Assembly (NCBI GenBank): GCA_004554205.1
Contig: SFNH01000004.1
Location: forward strand, 1-44,655
From: Clostridium sp.
GTDB lineage: Bacteria > Bacillota > Clostridia > Lachnospirales > Lachnospiraceae
Direction of reading: 5' to 3'
DNA length: 44,655 nucleotides
Part shown: positions 1 through 8,355 of the stretch, piece by piece
Numbering within the stretch: the first letter of the stretch is position 1
Layout: the number at the start of each line of letters is the position of its first letter
Notes under the pieces: generated by a model
What the model saw: the letters and a program-made list of their open reading frames with translations, nothing else
What the model was told of the DNA's origin: nothing
The model's database searches: none
Program-made: the position numbers and the translations under genes

Positions 1-94
1 ATGAAAATTGCCTTCGGCAATGGGATTTTTGCCTACAACCGCCACGTTTTCTTACGGTCAGCGCAGTAAATGCGCAGACCTACTGAACAGTTAT
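1..94 (-). repeat. Inverted-repeat element copy, truncated by the window edge
   Basis: This stretch is a near-identical inverted copy of the element at 19558-19690; I count about seven mismatches over some 92 aligned bases. It contains the small hairpin ATTGCC/GGCAAT and ends at 81-94 with the terminal motif TACTGAACAGTTAT, which matches the terminus of the other copy. The other end of this copy lies outside the window. No reading frame in it looks like a protein. It is probably a non-autonomous repeat of the MITE or small intergenic repeat kind. Confidence 0.7.
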
Positions 95-177
95 CTCTTA
101 CCCGATTAGCTCGCAAAAGTGTTCACCGGTCTCCCTCACGGTAAGTATATACCCCGCTCCCTCGTAGCTGGCTACTC

Positions 178-364
178 CCAGCCGCTTACGCCCGGAAGAC
201 GGCCCGTGACGATAGCGAGGCTTCCGTAGCGAGGTCTGCGCTAGCTGCCGCCACAAAGCGCACTGTCCGAGCGAAGCGAGTTTGCGCGACTGGCGGCTAA
301 CAGGCGCGCGGACCGAGTAGGAAACGTAGCGTGTCACGGGCTGTCTTACCGGAGCGTAGCGGCG
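178..364. repeat. Long imperfect palindrome (fold-back repeat)
   Basis: The stretch folds back on itself. The arms AAGACGGCCCGTGAC (196-210) and GTCACGGGCTGTCTT (333-347) pair over 15 positions with one mismatch. Inner arms GCCGCCA (247-253) and TGGCGGC (291-297) extend the dyad, and outer sequences at about 178-195 and 348-364 also pair imperfectly. It shares the motif GGAAACGTAGCG with the element at 19558-19690 and a 22-base motif (359-380) with 13462-13483. An open frame crosses it but has no recognisable protein character. The gap 1-411 therefore holds repeat DNA rather than a gene. Confidence 0.6.
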
Positions 365-411
365 TAAAATCCGCCGGAAACGCCGGATGGCTGAACTGTT
401 ACATAAACAAT

Positions 412-1188
412 TTATAACACTTTCGCAAGAAAATCCTTCAAACGCGGATTCTGCGGGTTGTCAAATATCTGCTCCGGCGTTCCCTCCTCAAGCAGCTTCC
501 CGTCCGCCATAAAGAGCACGCGGTTACCGACCTCGCGGGCAAAGCCCATCTCGTGGGTCACGACCACCATCGTCATGCCGGCATGCGCCAGCCCCTTCAT
601 AACGTCAAGAACCTCGCCGACCATCTCCGGGTCAAGCGCCGAGGTCGGCTCGTCAAACAGCATGACCTCCGGCTCCATGGCAAGCGCCCGCACGATCGCC
701 ACACGCTGCTTCTGACCGCCGGAAAGCTGAATCGGATACGCGTCCGCCCGGTCTTTAAGGCCTACGCGATCCAAAAGCTCCATAGCCTTCTCCTCGGCCT
801 CCTCGCGGCTTACGCCGCGCACCTTCATGGGCGCGAGAATCATGTTGTCGAGGATCGTCATATGCGGGAACAGGTTAAAATGCTGGAACACCATGCCCAT
901 CTTCTGGCGCAGGCTGTCAATATCCAGCTTCACCATCTTTCCATCCGCATTTTTATACTTTTTCTTTGTGATGTCCACGCCGCCGAAAATGATCGCGCCC
1001 CCGGTCGGCTCCTCGAGGAGGTTTAAGCTCCTTAAGAACGTGGATTTCCCGGAGCCGGACGGCCCGATGACCGCCATCACATCGCCCTTGTCTATGTCCA
1101 CGGTCACGCCGTCTAACGCCTTGATCGTGCCCATCTTGTAATGCTTCTTTAAGTCCTTTACCCGGATCAGGCTATCTCTTGTCTCCAC
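412..1188 (-). CDS. Polar amino acid ABC transporter, ATP-binding subunit (GlnQ/HisP type)
   Basis: This 258-residue protein is the nucleotide-binding subunit that powers import of a polar amino acid. Walker A (GPSGSGKST) is at residues 42-50, the signature LSGGQ at 155-159 and Walker B (VMLFDEP) at 175-181, followed by a D-loop SALD and a switch His in VVTHEMGFA. A short basic insertion near residues 75-90 is slightly unusual. The start is GTG, seven bases after AGGAGG, and it overlaps the 3' end of the permease gene by 17 bases, which indicates translational coupling. It is the last gene of a binding protein-permease-ATPase operon. The exact substrate (glutamine, glutamate, arginine, cystine) cannot be read from this subunit. 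Confidence 0.95.
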   Translation of the reverse strand: METRDSLIRVKDLKKHYKMGTIKALDGVTVDIDKGDVMAVIGPSGSGKSTFLRSLNLLEEPTGGAIIFGGVDITKKKYKNADGKMVKLDIDSLRQKMGMVFQHFNLFPHMTILDNMILAPMKVRGVSREEAEEKAMELLDRVGLKDRADAYPIQLSGGQKQRVAIVRALAMEPEVMLFDEPTSALDPEMVGEVLDVMKGLAHAGMTMVVVTHEMGFAREVGNRVLFMADGKLLEEGTPEQIFDNPQNPRLKDFLAKVL

Positions 1189-1957
1189 GGCTCATCCTCC
1201 TCTCAAAATATGCGATGATCTTGGAAGTCGGGAAGCACAGGCAGAAATAGATCGCCGTTGCCACCAGCAAAGGCTCCACGATAACGAAGGTCGCGCCCTT
1301 GACCGCGTTTACCGCCGACATGATATCCTGGACACCGATCGTGTAGGTGATCGCGGATTCCTTGATGATCACTACGAACTCATTGGCGATTGCCGGCAGG
1401 ATATTTTTCAGCGCCTGCGGGAAAATGATGTAGCGCAGGTTCTGCGCCTGGGAAAGCCCCAGGGAGCGCGCCGCCTCGGTCTGTCCCCCGTCGATCGACT
1501 GAATACCCGCGCGGATGATCTCGCACAGGTACGCGCCGGAGTTCATTCCCAGGGCGACCACGCCCGGGAAGAAGCGGTTGAACTTGATAAAACCGAACAT
1601 CTGAAACGACGGCAGCTCGATCACGCTGAACACTCCATAGTAGATGATGAACACCTGCACGAGCACCGGAGTGGAGCGAAGAATCTCCACATAGGCGGTC
1701 GCCAGGAACGACAGCGGGTTAAACCGGCTGATGAGAGCCAGAAATCCCTGCTCCCGCAGATGTCCGTTTTTGTCGATCTCAAGCGCCCGGAACGGACGAA
1801 TATTGGACATCCGCATCACCGCAAGCACAAGCGCAATGCAGAAGCCGATCAGAACCGTAAACACGGACAAAAGTATCGTGACGATCATGCCCTGTTTAAA
1901 GAGCTGGGCATACGGTGCGATCTTTGAAAAATTATCCCACTGAATAAAATGAGTCAT
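1172..1957 (-). CDS. Polar amino acid ABC transporter, permease subunit (HisM/GlnP family)
   Basis: This 261-residue integral membrane subunit has about five hydrophobic helices and the permease coupling loop EAARSLGLSQAQ, followed by the family-typical stretch RYIIFPQALKNILPAIANEF. It is longer than many HisM proteins because a cytoplasmic loop near residues 58-85 separates the first helix from the core. The ATG start follows AAAGGAG at good spacing. It lies 23 bases after the binding-protein gene and overlaps the ATPase gene, so the three genes form one operon. Permease and ATPase would assemble in the membrane, with a lipoprotein binding protein delivering substrate outside. Confidence 0.95.
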   Translation of the reverse strand: MTHFIQWDNFSKIAPYAQLFKQGMIVTILLSVFTVLIGFCIALVLAVMRMSNIRPFRALEIDKNGHLREQGFLALISRFNPLSFLATAYVEILRSTPVLVQVFIIYYGVFSVIELPSFQMFGFIKFNRFFPGVVALGMNSGAYLCEIIRAGIQSIDGGQTEAARSLGLSQAQNLRYIIFPQALKNILPAIANEFVVIIKESAITYTIGVQDIMSAVNAVKGATFVIVEPLLVATAIYFCLCFPTSKIIAYFERRMSRGDKR

Positions 1958-1980
1958 CGGGCGCTCCTTTCAGTTTCCGC

Positions 1981-2853
1981 TTACTGCTGTACCTTGCCTT
2001 CCGCGTCCAGCAGACCCTCATACTTCTCGCCGGAAGCCAGCTCATTTGCCTCTGCGATGAACTTCTCAAGGCTGCCGTCCTCCTTCGCCGCGGCGATCGC
2101 CTCATTTACGGCCGCGAGCAGAGCGGAATTACCCTTGCACACGCCGATCGCGGATCCCTCCTCCTCGTACGGAACATCCAGAACAATCTCAAGCTCCGGG
2201 TAGTTCTTCTGATAGCTCTTCGCAACAGGGGTCTCGATGTAAGCGGCATCCATCTTCCCGGTCAGCAGCTCGGAAATGATGTCGGTCACCTTCGGAAGTG
2301 CGACAATGTCCGCCTCCGGGCTGTTTTCCTTCGCCAGATCCATCTGGATGGAGCCGGTCTGCGCGCCCACGGATACGCCTGCCTTGTTGATCGCCTCAAA
2401 GGAATTGTACTTGTCTGCGTTTGCTTTCACGGTAACCAGGGACTGTCCGCCGGTATAGTAAATGTCGGAGAAATCCATGATCCCCTCGCGCTTCGGATCC
2501 GGGGAGAGTCCTGCCATGCCGAGGTCAACAGACTTTGTCTGCAGCTCGCTTAAAACGCCGTCGAAATCAACGGTTACCATCTCGAGCGTGAGGCCCATCT
2601 TATCCGCAATGTAGCCTGCCAGCGCAACGTCAAAGCCCGCCAGCGCCGGAGTGCCGTCCTCGCCGATCGCGTAGAACTCATACGGGGCAAAGTCCGGGCT
2701 TGTCGCCACGGTGAGCTTACCCGGGGTAACGGTCTTTACCGCCGCATTATCCGCCGCGGCCGCAGTCGTCTCCGCCGTCTTGCTTCCTCCGCACGCCGTC
2801 ATGGACGCCGCCATGCAGACTGCCATAGAAAGTGCCAGTAATTTCTTTTTCAT
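1981..2853 (-). CDS. Amino acid ABC transporter substrate-binding lipoprotein
   Basis: This is a 290-residue family 3 solute-binding protein. The N-terminus is a lipoprotein signal ending MTAC, with the acylated Cys at residue 21, then a Thr/Ala-rich linker before the binding domain. Typical motifs are SPDFAPYEF, LAGFDVALAGYIADKMG, DLGMAGLSPDPKR, and VSVGAQTGSIQ in the second lobe. I place the start at the ATG at 2853, preceded by GAGGAGG at proper spacing; an upstream in-frame ATG at 2877 would contain the ribosome binding site inside the gene. It is the first gene of the operon. The arginine/polar amino acid class is likely, but ligand identity is not certain. Confidence 0.93.
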   Translation of the reverse strand: MKKKLLALSMAVCMAASMTACGGSKTAETTAAAADNAAVKTVTPGKLTVATSPDFAPYEFYAIGEDGTPALAGFDVALAGYIADKMGLTLEMVTVDFDGVLSELQTKSVDLGMAGLSPDPKREGIMDFSDIYYTGGQSLVTVKANADKYNSFEAINKAGVSVGAQTGSIQMDLAKENSPEADIVALPKVTDIISELLTGKMDAAYIETPVAKSYQKNYPELEIVLDVPYEEEGSAIGVCKGNSALLAAVNEAIAAAKEDGSLEKFIAEANELASGEKYEGLLDAEGKVQQ

Positions 2854-2879
2854 AATTCCATCCTCCTCATTTTGCATTT

Positions 2880-2896
2880 ATTCATTAAAAATGAAT
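2880..2896. promoter_or_regulatory. AT-rich palindrome in the leader of the amino acid transporter operon
   Basis: ATTCATT and AATGAAT pair around three bases just upstream of the ribosome binding site. A second inverted repeat, TGCATAATT/AATTATGCA, lies farther upstream, and a promoter-like TTGCAT-16-TATAAT sits beyond it on the minus strand. The pattern could be an operator. It recalls ARG boxes (TGAAT/ATTCA half-sites), but the match is loose. The regulator is unknown. Confidence 0.3.
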
Positions 2897-2979
2897 ATTC
2901 TGCATAATTATAAATATTGCTGTCAACTATACATTATATCTGTTTTTTTTAATTATGCAAGTAGTAAAATGCAAAAATC

Positions 2980-4602
2980 TCACCTCATGGATGCGTTCAA
3001 TGTCCGCATGGCATCCATGCAGCTCAGCTCTCTCCCGTCGATATCGCGGAGCTGCCCGTCCTGAATAAAATTGTATACATGGATATTGTCCAGATACACC
3101 TCGCCATCCGCCGCGAAAGACACGAAATAAAAACCGTCGCTGCCCATGTTTAAGTCAAACTGCCGCGGGCCGTCCACAAGAACCGTCTGCGCGCTCCCGC
3201 CCAGGGTCACGGTGACATTTACCGGTCTGTCACTGTCGGCAGTAAAACGCACATGCGCGTCACTGCTGCTCCGTCCGCTGATCCGGTGCCCCACTTTCTG
3301 TGACAGCCTTTCTCCCGCTCTCAGTTTCATCTGGAGGCTCCCGCCCCGCTCCTCAACCGCACCGCCTTTTACGTCCCAGCCCCGCTTCCCCAGCGCGAAC
3401 TGGCTGTTGTAGACGGGATTGTTCGTATAGTTTCGATAGCTCCAGACCGCGTAGCCGTTCGTGTGCGTCCGCAGCGTATCCGCAATTCCTCTCAGAAAGG
3501 GAGCTCGCTGGTCCTCGGCAAGCCTCGCATTGCTCTCAAAACCCTTCGTCGCGTCCATGTACAAAAGCTGGTCGATAAAGACCGGCTTCCCGCCGTTGTT
3601 CGCGCGCACCCCCGCAAGCTTCTCATTCATGGTTCTTATCGCCTGTGACGCGGAGATCACCTCATGGAATCCATATCCCATGGACACGCTGTACATCAGG
3701 GCGGTATGCCCCGAATCGCCGCAGCCGAAGGTCTGATTATGGGGCACGCTTGTCCTCCCGTTTCCCTCCGGCCCCTCGACCGGGTCGTCGTCCAGCCGTA
3801 CCTCCATGGAAAGGTTCGGGAACACCGCCTGCGTTTCCTTTAGAAGCTGCATAAGGAAATCATCATAAAATTCATAGAACAGCTTATACGCGTAGTGATT
3901 CCTGCCCGGAATGTAGATGTCGCCGTAATCATCAAAGGGCTCAGCGGGGCAATAATATTCATTAAGCTGCTTAAGCGTGTAGCGCTCCTTTAAATAATCC
4001 TGAAATCCGATCGCCGCAGCTTCCTTCCGGCTATTTGCCCCCGTGCCGAAATTTCCGGCGTCCTCCACATAATTCCAGAAATCCTCCCAGGTGATGAAGC
4101 CGCCATAAAAATTAGAATGCGCGGATGCCGCCTGATACAGCTTCTCCGCGTAGGCAATCCACGCTCTGCGGCAGGAATCATCCTTCAACAGCTCGGCAAA
4201 GCGCAGCGTTGACACGCGGTCCGCATAGTAATCCCAGGTATACCCGACGCGCAGTGTCACGCCGAGCCCCTGCGCCTTAGCCGCCCGCATCACCTTATCC
4301 AGCTTGTTAAATGCGTAATCATTGTAGGAAACCGGCATCGTGGACGGCTGAAACTCGCGCCACGGGATAACCAAGACGATACTGTTAAAGCCGTCGGCCG
4401 CAATCTGGGCCAGCTCCGCGTCCATGTGGTCGCTCTCCGTATTCCAGAAGTTGGATACCCAGGCGTCCGAGACGTACGTCGCCGCTCTCAGATAGGGGGG
4501 CTCTGCCGCCTCCGCCTCATGCGGCACAAAAACAGATGTGAAAGAGAGCACAAGCGCAAGGAGTGCAGCGCAGTATTTTTTGTATGCTTTAGGATTATTC
4601 AT
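2980..4602 (-). CDS. Secreted glycoside hydrolase-like TIM-barrel protein with C-terminal beta domain
   Basis: This is a 540-residue exported protein. Residues 1-35 form a classical signal peptide with a hydrophobic core and a likely cut after AEA. The next 350 or so residues resemble the (beta/alpha)8 barrels of GH42/cellulase-like enzymes: a barrel-opening segment with GFNSIVLVIPWREF, then GVTLRVGYTWDYY, and GGFITWEDFWN with a candidate acid/base Glu. Residues from about 415 resemble a carbohydrate-binding beta sandwich (YLDNIHVYN near its end). The start at 4602 follows GGAGGAATT. It is monocistronic, between a terminator and the transporter promoter region. I cannot assign the substrate or confirm the catalytic pair; it may be a glycosidase or a binding protein. 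Confidence 0.65.
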   Translation of the reverse strand: MNNPKAYKKYCAALLALVLSFTSVFVPHEAEAAEPPYLRAATYVSDAWVSNFWNTESDHMDAELAQIAADGFNSIVLVIPWREFQPSTMPVSYNDYAFNKLDKVMRAAKAQGLGVTLRVGYTWDYYADRVSTLRFAELLKDDSCRRAWIAYAEKLYQAASAHSNFYGGFITWEDFWNYVEDAGNFGTGANSRKEAAAIGFQDYLKERYTLKQLNEYYCPAEPFDDYGDIYIPGRNHYAYKLFYEFYDDFLMQLLKETQAVFPNLSMEVRLDDDPVEGPEGNGRTSVPHNQTFGCGDSGHTALMYSVSMGYGFHEVISASQAIRTMNEKLAGVRANNGGKPVFIDQLLYMDATKGFESNARLAEDQRAPFLRGIADTLRTHTNGYAVWSYRNYTNNPVYNSQFALGKRGWDVKGGAVEERGGSLQMKLRAGERLSQKVGHRISGRSSSDAHVRFTADSDRPVNVTVTLGGSAQTVLVDGPRQFDLNMGSDGFYFVSFAADGEVYLDNIHVYNFIQDGQLRDIDGRELSCMDAMRTLNASMR

Positions 4603-4616
4603 AATTCCTCCCATGC

Positions 4617-4644
4617 AAAATCCGAACTCAAACATGAGTTCGGA
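4617..4644 (-). terminator. Intrinsic terminator after yajC
   Basis: A perfect 9-bp stem (TCCGAACTC/GAGTTCGGA, loop of six bases) is followed on the minus strand by TTTT. It ends the scfA-scfB-secDF-tgt-yajC transcription unit and lies directly before the glycosidase-like gene. Confidence 0.8.
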
Positions 4645-4677
4645 TCCTGGAGTTTTATCGTCTGATTTTTTCGTCTC

Positions 4678-4971
4678 TTACTCCCCGGGCTTTTCAACCT
4701 GAACGATCGCAGACTTCTGCATCGGAATCCGACAGTTCTTGTTGTTTCCGAACTCAACGATCACCGTATCCTCCGTCATGTCGATGATCACGCCGTAGAA
4801 GCCCGCGGTAGTCAGCACGCTGTCGCCGATGGCGACGCTGGCAAGAAGCGCCTCCTGCTTTTTCTTTTCCTTCTGCTGTGGACGGATCGCCATAAAATAC
4901 ATCAGCGCCAGGAAAAAGAGAATGTAACCGATCAAGAATGTTGGTGAAATACCGCCTGTTGCTACTAACAT
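4678..4971 (-). CDS. yajC: Preprotein translocase subunit YajC
   Basis: This small membrane protein of 97 residues has one N-terminal transmembrane helix (about residues 8-28) followed by the conserved motif RPQQKEKKKQEALLASVAIG and the cytosolic strand-rich part GDSVLTTAGFYGVI. YajC associates with SecDF and the SecYEG channel and helps protein export. ATG follows GAGGAGGGCATTT. It is the last gene of a unit with tgt and secDF, a common arrangement, and the transcript ends at the hairpin at 4617-4644. Confidence 0.95.
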   Translation of the reverse strand: MLVATGGISPTFLIGYILFFLALMYFMAIRPQQKEKKKQEALLASVAIGDSVLTTAGFYGVIIDMTEDTVIVEFGNNKNCRIPMQKSAIVQVEKPGE

Positions 4972-5053
4972 AAATGCCCTCCTCGCGTCACCGGCTGCCG
5001 CCTCGCCACAGCCGCCCGCTCTTTCTGTCTTTTATTTTTCGTCGGACCTGTCC

Positions 5054-6193
5054 TCAGTCCTTATCACCCTCCGCCATACCGGCAAGCTTCGCCGCCTTGT
5101 ACTCTGCGTAGCGGTAGCCTTCGATCGCGTCGCGGATCTCTTCCATCATTGTATTATAAAAATACAGATTATGCAAGACACATAATCGCATTCCGAGCAT
5201 TTCTTTCGCCTTGAACAGATGGCGGATATACGCCCTGCTGTAGGAGCGGCACGCCGGACACCGGCAGCCCTCCTCGATGGGGCGGGCATCGAGCTCGTAC
5301 TTCTGATTCAAAAGATTCAGTTTCCCGTGGTTTGTGTAGACATGGCTGTGCCGCCCGTTCCGGGACGGGTAAACGCAGTCGAAGAAGTCCACGCCCCGCT
5401 CCACCGCCTCGAGGATATTTGCCGGAGTGCCGACGCCCATCAGATAGGTGGGCTTATCCTGCGGCAGATGGGGGACAGTCACATCGAGAATGTGGTACAT
5501 CTCCTCGTGGCTCTCGCCGACCGCGAGACCGCCGATCGCGTAGCCGTCCAGATTCATGTCCGCGATGGTCTTTGCGTGATCAATGCGGATCTTATCCACC
5601 ACGCCGCCCTGGTTTATGCCGAACAAAAGCTGTTCCTTATTGATAGTGTCGGGCAGGGCATTGAGTCTGTCCATCTCGCGCTTACACCGGAGAAGCCACC
5701 TTGTCGTGCGCTCCACGGAACGCTCGATATAGGAGCGCTCCGCGTGGCTCGGCGGACATTCATCGAATGCCATGGCGATCGTCGAACCCAGGTTCGACTG
5801 AATCTGCATACTCTCCTCGGGGCCCATAAAAATCTTTCGCCCGTCGATATGGGAGTTAAAGTACACGCCCTCCTCCCTGATGCGCCGGAGACACGCCAGG
5901 GAAAACACCTGGAATCCGCCGGAATCCGTGAGGATCGGCCTGTCCCAGTTCATAAATCTGTGAAGGCCGCCGAACTGTCTGATCAGCTTATCGCCGGTTC
6001 GCACATGGAGATGGTAGGTGTTGGACAGCTCCACCTGAGTCTTAATCTCACGCAGGTCATCGGTGGACACCGCTCCCTTGATGGCGCCCACCGTACCTAC
6101 GTTCATAAACACCGGAGTCTGGATCGTACCGTGCACGGTCTGAACCTCGGCGCGCTTGGCCCGCCCGTCCGTTGTGATCAGTTGATATCTCAT
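5054..6193 (-). CDS. tgt: tRNA-guanine(34) transglycosylase (queuine tRNA-ribosyltransferase)
   Basis: This 379-residue enzyme exchanges guanine 34 in the anticodon of Asp, Asn, His and Tyr tRNAs for the queuosine precursor. The general acid/base Asp is at about residue 90 in DSGGFQVFS and the nucleophile at about 272 in FFDCVYPSRNGRH. Substrate-binding motifs FDECPP and GGLAVGE are present. Zinc ligands are C310, C312 and C315 in CRCPAC, and H341. The region after the nucleophile (VYPSRNGRHSHVY) differs from the common PTRNARNG form but keeps the key residues. The ATG overlaps the secDF stop codon (ATGA), so the two genes are coupled. Confidence 0.97.
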   Translation of the reverse strand: MRYQLITTDGRAKRAEVQTVHGTIQTPVFMNVGTVGAIKGAVSTDDLREIKTQVELSNTYHLHVRTGDKLIRQFGGLHRFMNWDRPILTDSGGFQVFSLACLRRIREEGVYFNSHIDGRKIFMGPEESMQIQSNLGSTIAMAFDECPPSHAERSYIERSVERTTRWLLRCKREMDRLNALPDTINKEQLLFGINQGGVVDKIRIDHAKTIADMNLDGYAIGGLAVGESHEEMYHILDVTVPHLPQDKPTYLMGVGTPANILEAVERGVDFFDCVYPSRNGRHSHVYTNHGKLNLLNQKYELDARPIEEGCRCPACRSYSRAYIRHLFKAKEMLGMRLCVLHNLYFYNTMMEEIRDAIEGYRYAEYKAAKLAGMAEGDKD

Positions 6194-8343
6194 TTTTTCT
6201 TCGCTTCCGCCTTCGCCGCGGCCGCCCTTTTCTGCTTAAAGGTCGTCATCACATACCACAGCGCGCCTGTCACGCACACGGAGGAATACGTCCCGCAGAC
6301 GATGCCGACCATCAGCGGCAGCGCAAACTCGCGGATGGAGGATACACCCATGATGAACAGCACGAACACCATGATGAACGTCGTCAGGGAGGTGTTGATG
6401 CTCCTCGTGAAGGTCTGCGTGATGCTCAAGTTCACCACATCGAGAAGGCTCTGCTTATTGCTGCCATGTAAGGCGAGGTTCTCACGGATGCGGTCAAAAA
6501 TTACGATGGTCGCGTTGATGGAGTATCCGACGATCGTGAGCATACACGCGATAAAGGTGGAGCCCACGGACCATCTCGCAAGCGCGTAAAAGGTCAGAAC
6601 CACCAGCACATCATGTACCAGAGCCAGGATCGCGCTGGCCGCAAATTTGATATCCTTGAAGCGCAGCCAGATGTAGAGCAGCATCAGGATCGTCGCGATC
6701 ACCACAGCCCATGCGGCGTCCTGCTTCATCTCCGCGCTGACCGCGCCGGAAATGCTCTCGGCCGTGATCTTCTCCGCCTCGACGCCGAAATTCTCGACCA
6801 TCGCGTCCTCAAGCTGCTGTCTCTGGTCAACATTCAGGGTCTTCGTCTTGATGATGACCTCGTTGGTACCTGCCACCTTCTGGGTCTGGACATCCGCGTC
6901 GCCCGTGATCTTTGACACGACCGGAACTACCTTTGCGGAAATATCCTCAAGGCTCATATCCTCGTTGAAGGTCACGTTGGTGGACGTGCCGCCGGTGAAA
7001 TCCATGCCGTAGTTCAGCACACGCCCGATCTGCCCGCTGTTGACCGCCATGCCGACCCATCCGGCCACGATGACCACGATGGAAATGATGAAGCAGAGAT
7101 TGCGCTTTCCGAGGAAATTGATGGTCTTTCCATCCTTCTTGATGCCGTAGAACTTCGCGTCCTCAAAGCCCAGCGCATACAGCGCGTACAGCGCGCCCTT
7201 CGTCACAAACAGCGCCGTCACCATGGACAGCACGATGCCGATCGCCAGGGTCGTCGCAAAGCCCTTGACCGTACCGGAGCCGCGCAGATACAGGACTGCC
7301 GCGGCGATCAGGGTCGTCACGTTGCCGTCCACGATCGCCGACAGTGCCTTTGCAAAGCCGGTCTTGATCGCGGATTTCACGGTCTTTCCGAGCCCGATTT
7401 CTTCCTTGATGCGGGTAAAGATGATCACGTTTGCATCCACCGCCATGCCGACGGAGAGGATGATGCCGGCGATACCCGGCAGGGTCAACGTCACATCAAA
7501 CGCGGAAAGCACGAGCAGGATGACGCCCACATACATTGCCAGCGCCAGCACAGCCGCCACGCCGGGAATCAGGTAAACCGCGATCATAAACAAAGCCACG
7601 ATGGCAAATCCGACGGCGCCCGCCTTTAAGCTGGTGGAGATCGCCTCCTGCCCCAGCTTCGCGCCGACTACATTGGAGCGCAGCTCCTCAAGCTCAAGGG
7701 AGAGAGAACCGATCCGGATGGTCGCCGCCAGGTTCTCCGCCTCGTTATAATCCGCCATCCCGTCGATCTGGCACTGTCCGCCTGTGATGGCTTCCCGGAC
7801 AACCGGGTTTGAGTAGACCATCCCGTCATAGATGATCGCGATCCGCTTGCCAACGTTTGCCGTGGTGGCGTCCGCAAATGCCTTGGTACCCTCCTCGGTA
7901 AAGGTCAGGCTCACCACATAGCTCTTTGTGCCGTTCTGGTCGATGATCCCCGCCTTCGCGGAAGAGACCTGGTCGCCGGTCAGGATGACCTGTCCCTCCT
8001 CATCGGTAAAGATCAGGGAGCCGGGCTTTCCGAGCTCCTCAAGGATCGCGTTCGCGTCGGACACGCCCGGAATGTCAATGTTGATCCGGTTGCTGCCCTC
8101 CTGGTACACCTCGGCCTCGGTGCTGTAATTCTGCACTCTCTGCTGAAGCTTGTAAATGGTATCGGACATCTCCTCCGATGACGGATTCTCGGAGACCGCC
8201 TGATAGGTGATGCTGACACCGCCCGCCAGGTCAAGTCCCAGCTTGATGTCATCCATCGTGTCATAGCCGAGGAATCCGAACAGTCCCACCGCGAGCAGCA
8301 GGACCAGCAGGCCGAGAAGGCCCTTCGTCTTACTGTTTTTCAT
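6190..8343 (-). CDS. secDF: Fused protein translocase SecDF
   Basis: This 717-residue fusion joins SecD (about residues 1-400) and SecF (about 410-717), giving two sets of six transmembrane helices each with a large extracytoplasmic loop. SecD signatures include LGLDLAGGVSITYQ near the start and the helix-4 region LPGIAGIILSVGMAVDANVIIFTRIKEE. The SecF half begins with FLGKRN and carries NYGMDFTGGTSTNV and GYSINATIVIFDRIREN. SecDF uses the proton or sodium gradient to pull exported proteins across the membrane. It sits between the SCIFF maturase gene and tgt, twelve bases after the former; its ribosome binding site overlaps the scfB stop. Confidence 0.97.
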   Translation of the reverse strand: MKNSKTKGLLGLLVLLLAVGLFGFLGYDTMDDIKLGLDLAGGVSITYQAVSENPSSEEMSDTIYKLQQRVQNYSTEAEVYQEGSNRINIDIPGVSDANAILEELGKPGSLIFTDEEGQVILTGDQVSSAKAGIIDQNGTKSYVVSLTFTEEGTKAFADATTANVGKRIAIIYDGMVYSNPVVREAITGGQCQIDGMADYNEAENLAATIRIGSLSLELEELRSNVVGAKLGQEAISTSLKAGAVGFAIVALFMIAVYLIPGVAAVLALAMYVGVILLVLSAFDVTLTLPGIAGIILSVGMAVDANVIIFTRIKEEIGLGKTVKSAIKTGFAKALSAIVDGNVTTLIAAAVLYLRGSGTVKGFATTLAIGIVLSMVTALFVTKGALYALYALGFEDAKFYGIKKDGKTINFLGKRNLCFIISIVVIVAGWVGMAVNSGQIGRVLNYGMDFTGGTSTNVTFNEDMSLEDISAKVVPVVSKITGDADVQTQKVAGTNEVIIKTKTLNVDQRQQLEDAMVENFGVEAEKITAESISGAVSAEMKQDAAWAVVIATILMLLYIWLRFKDIKFAASAILALVHDVLVVLTFYALARWSVGSTFIACMLTIVGYSINATIVIFDRIRENLALHGSNKQSLLDVVNLSITQTFTRSINTSLTTFIMVFVLFIMGVSSIREFALPLMVGIVCGTYSSVCVTGALWYVMTTFKQKRAAAAKAEAKKK

Positions 8344-8355
8344 TTTTCTTTCTCC

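Noticed and set aside
98..337. 79-codon minus-strand frame in the left repeat
   Set aside because: It lies within palindromic repeat DNA, and has no domain or ribosome binding site.
5219..6589. 456-codon open frame on the plus strand
   Set aside because: It is antisense to tgt and secDF, which have full family motifs. The frame is open because of codon bias in GC-rich genes; its protein has no recognisable domain.
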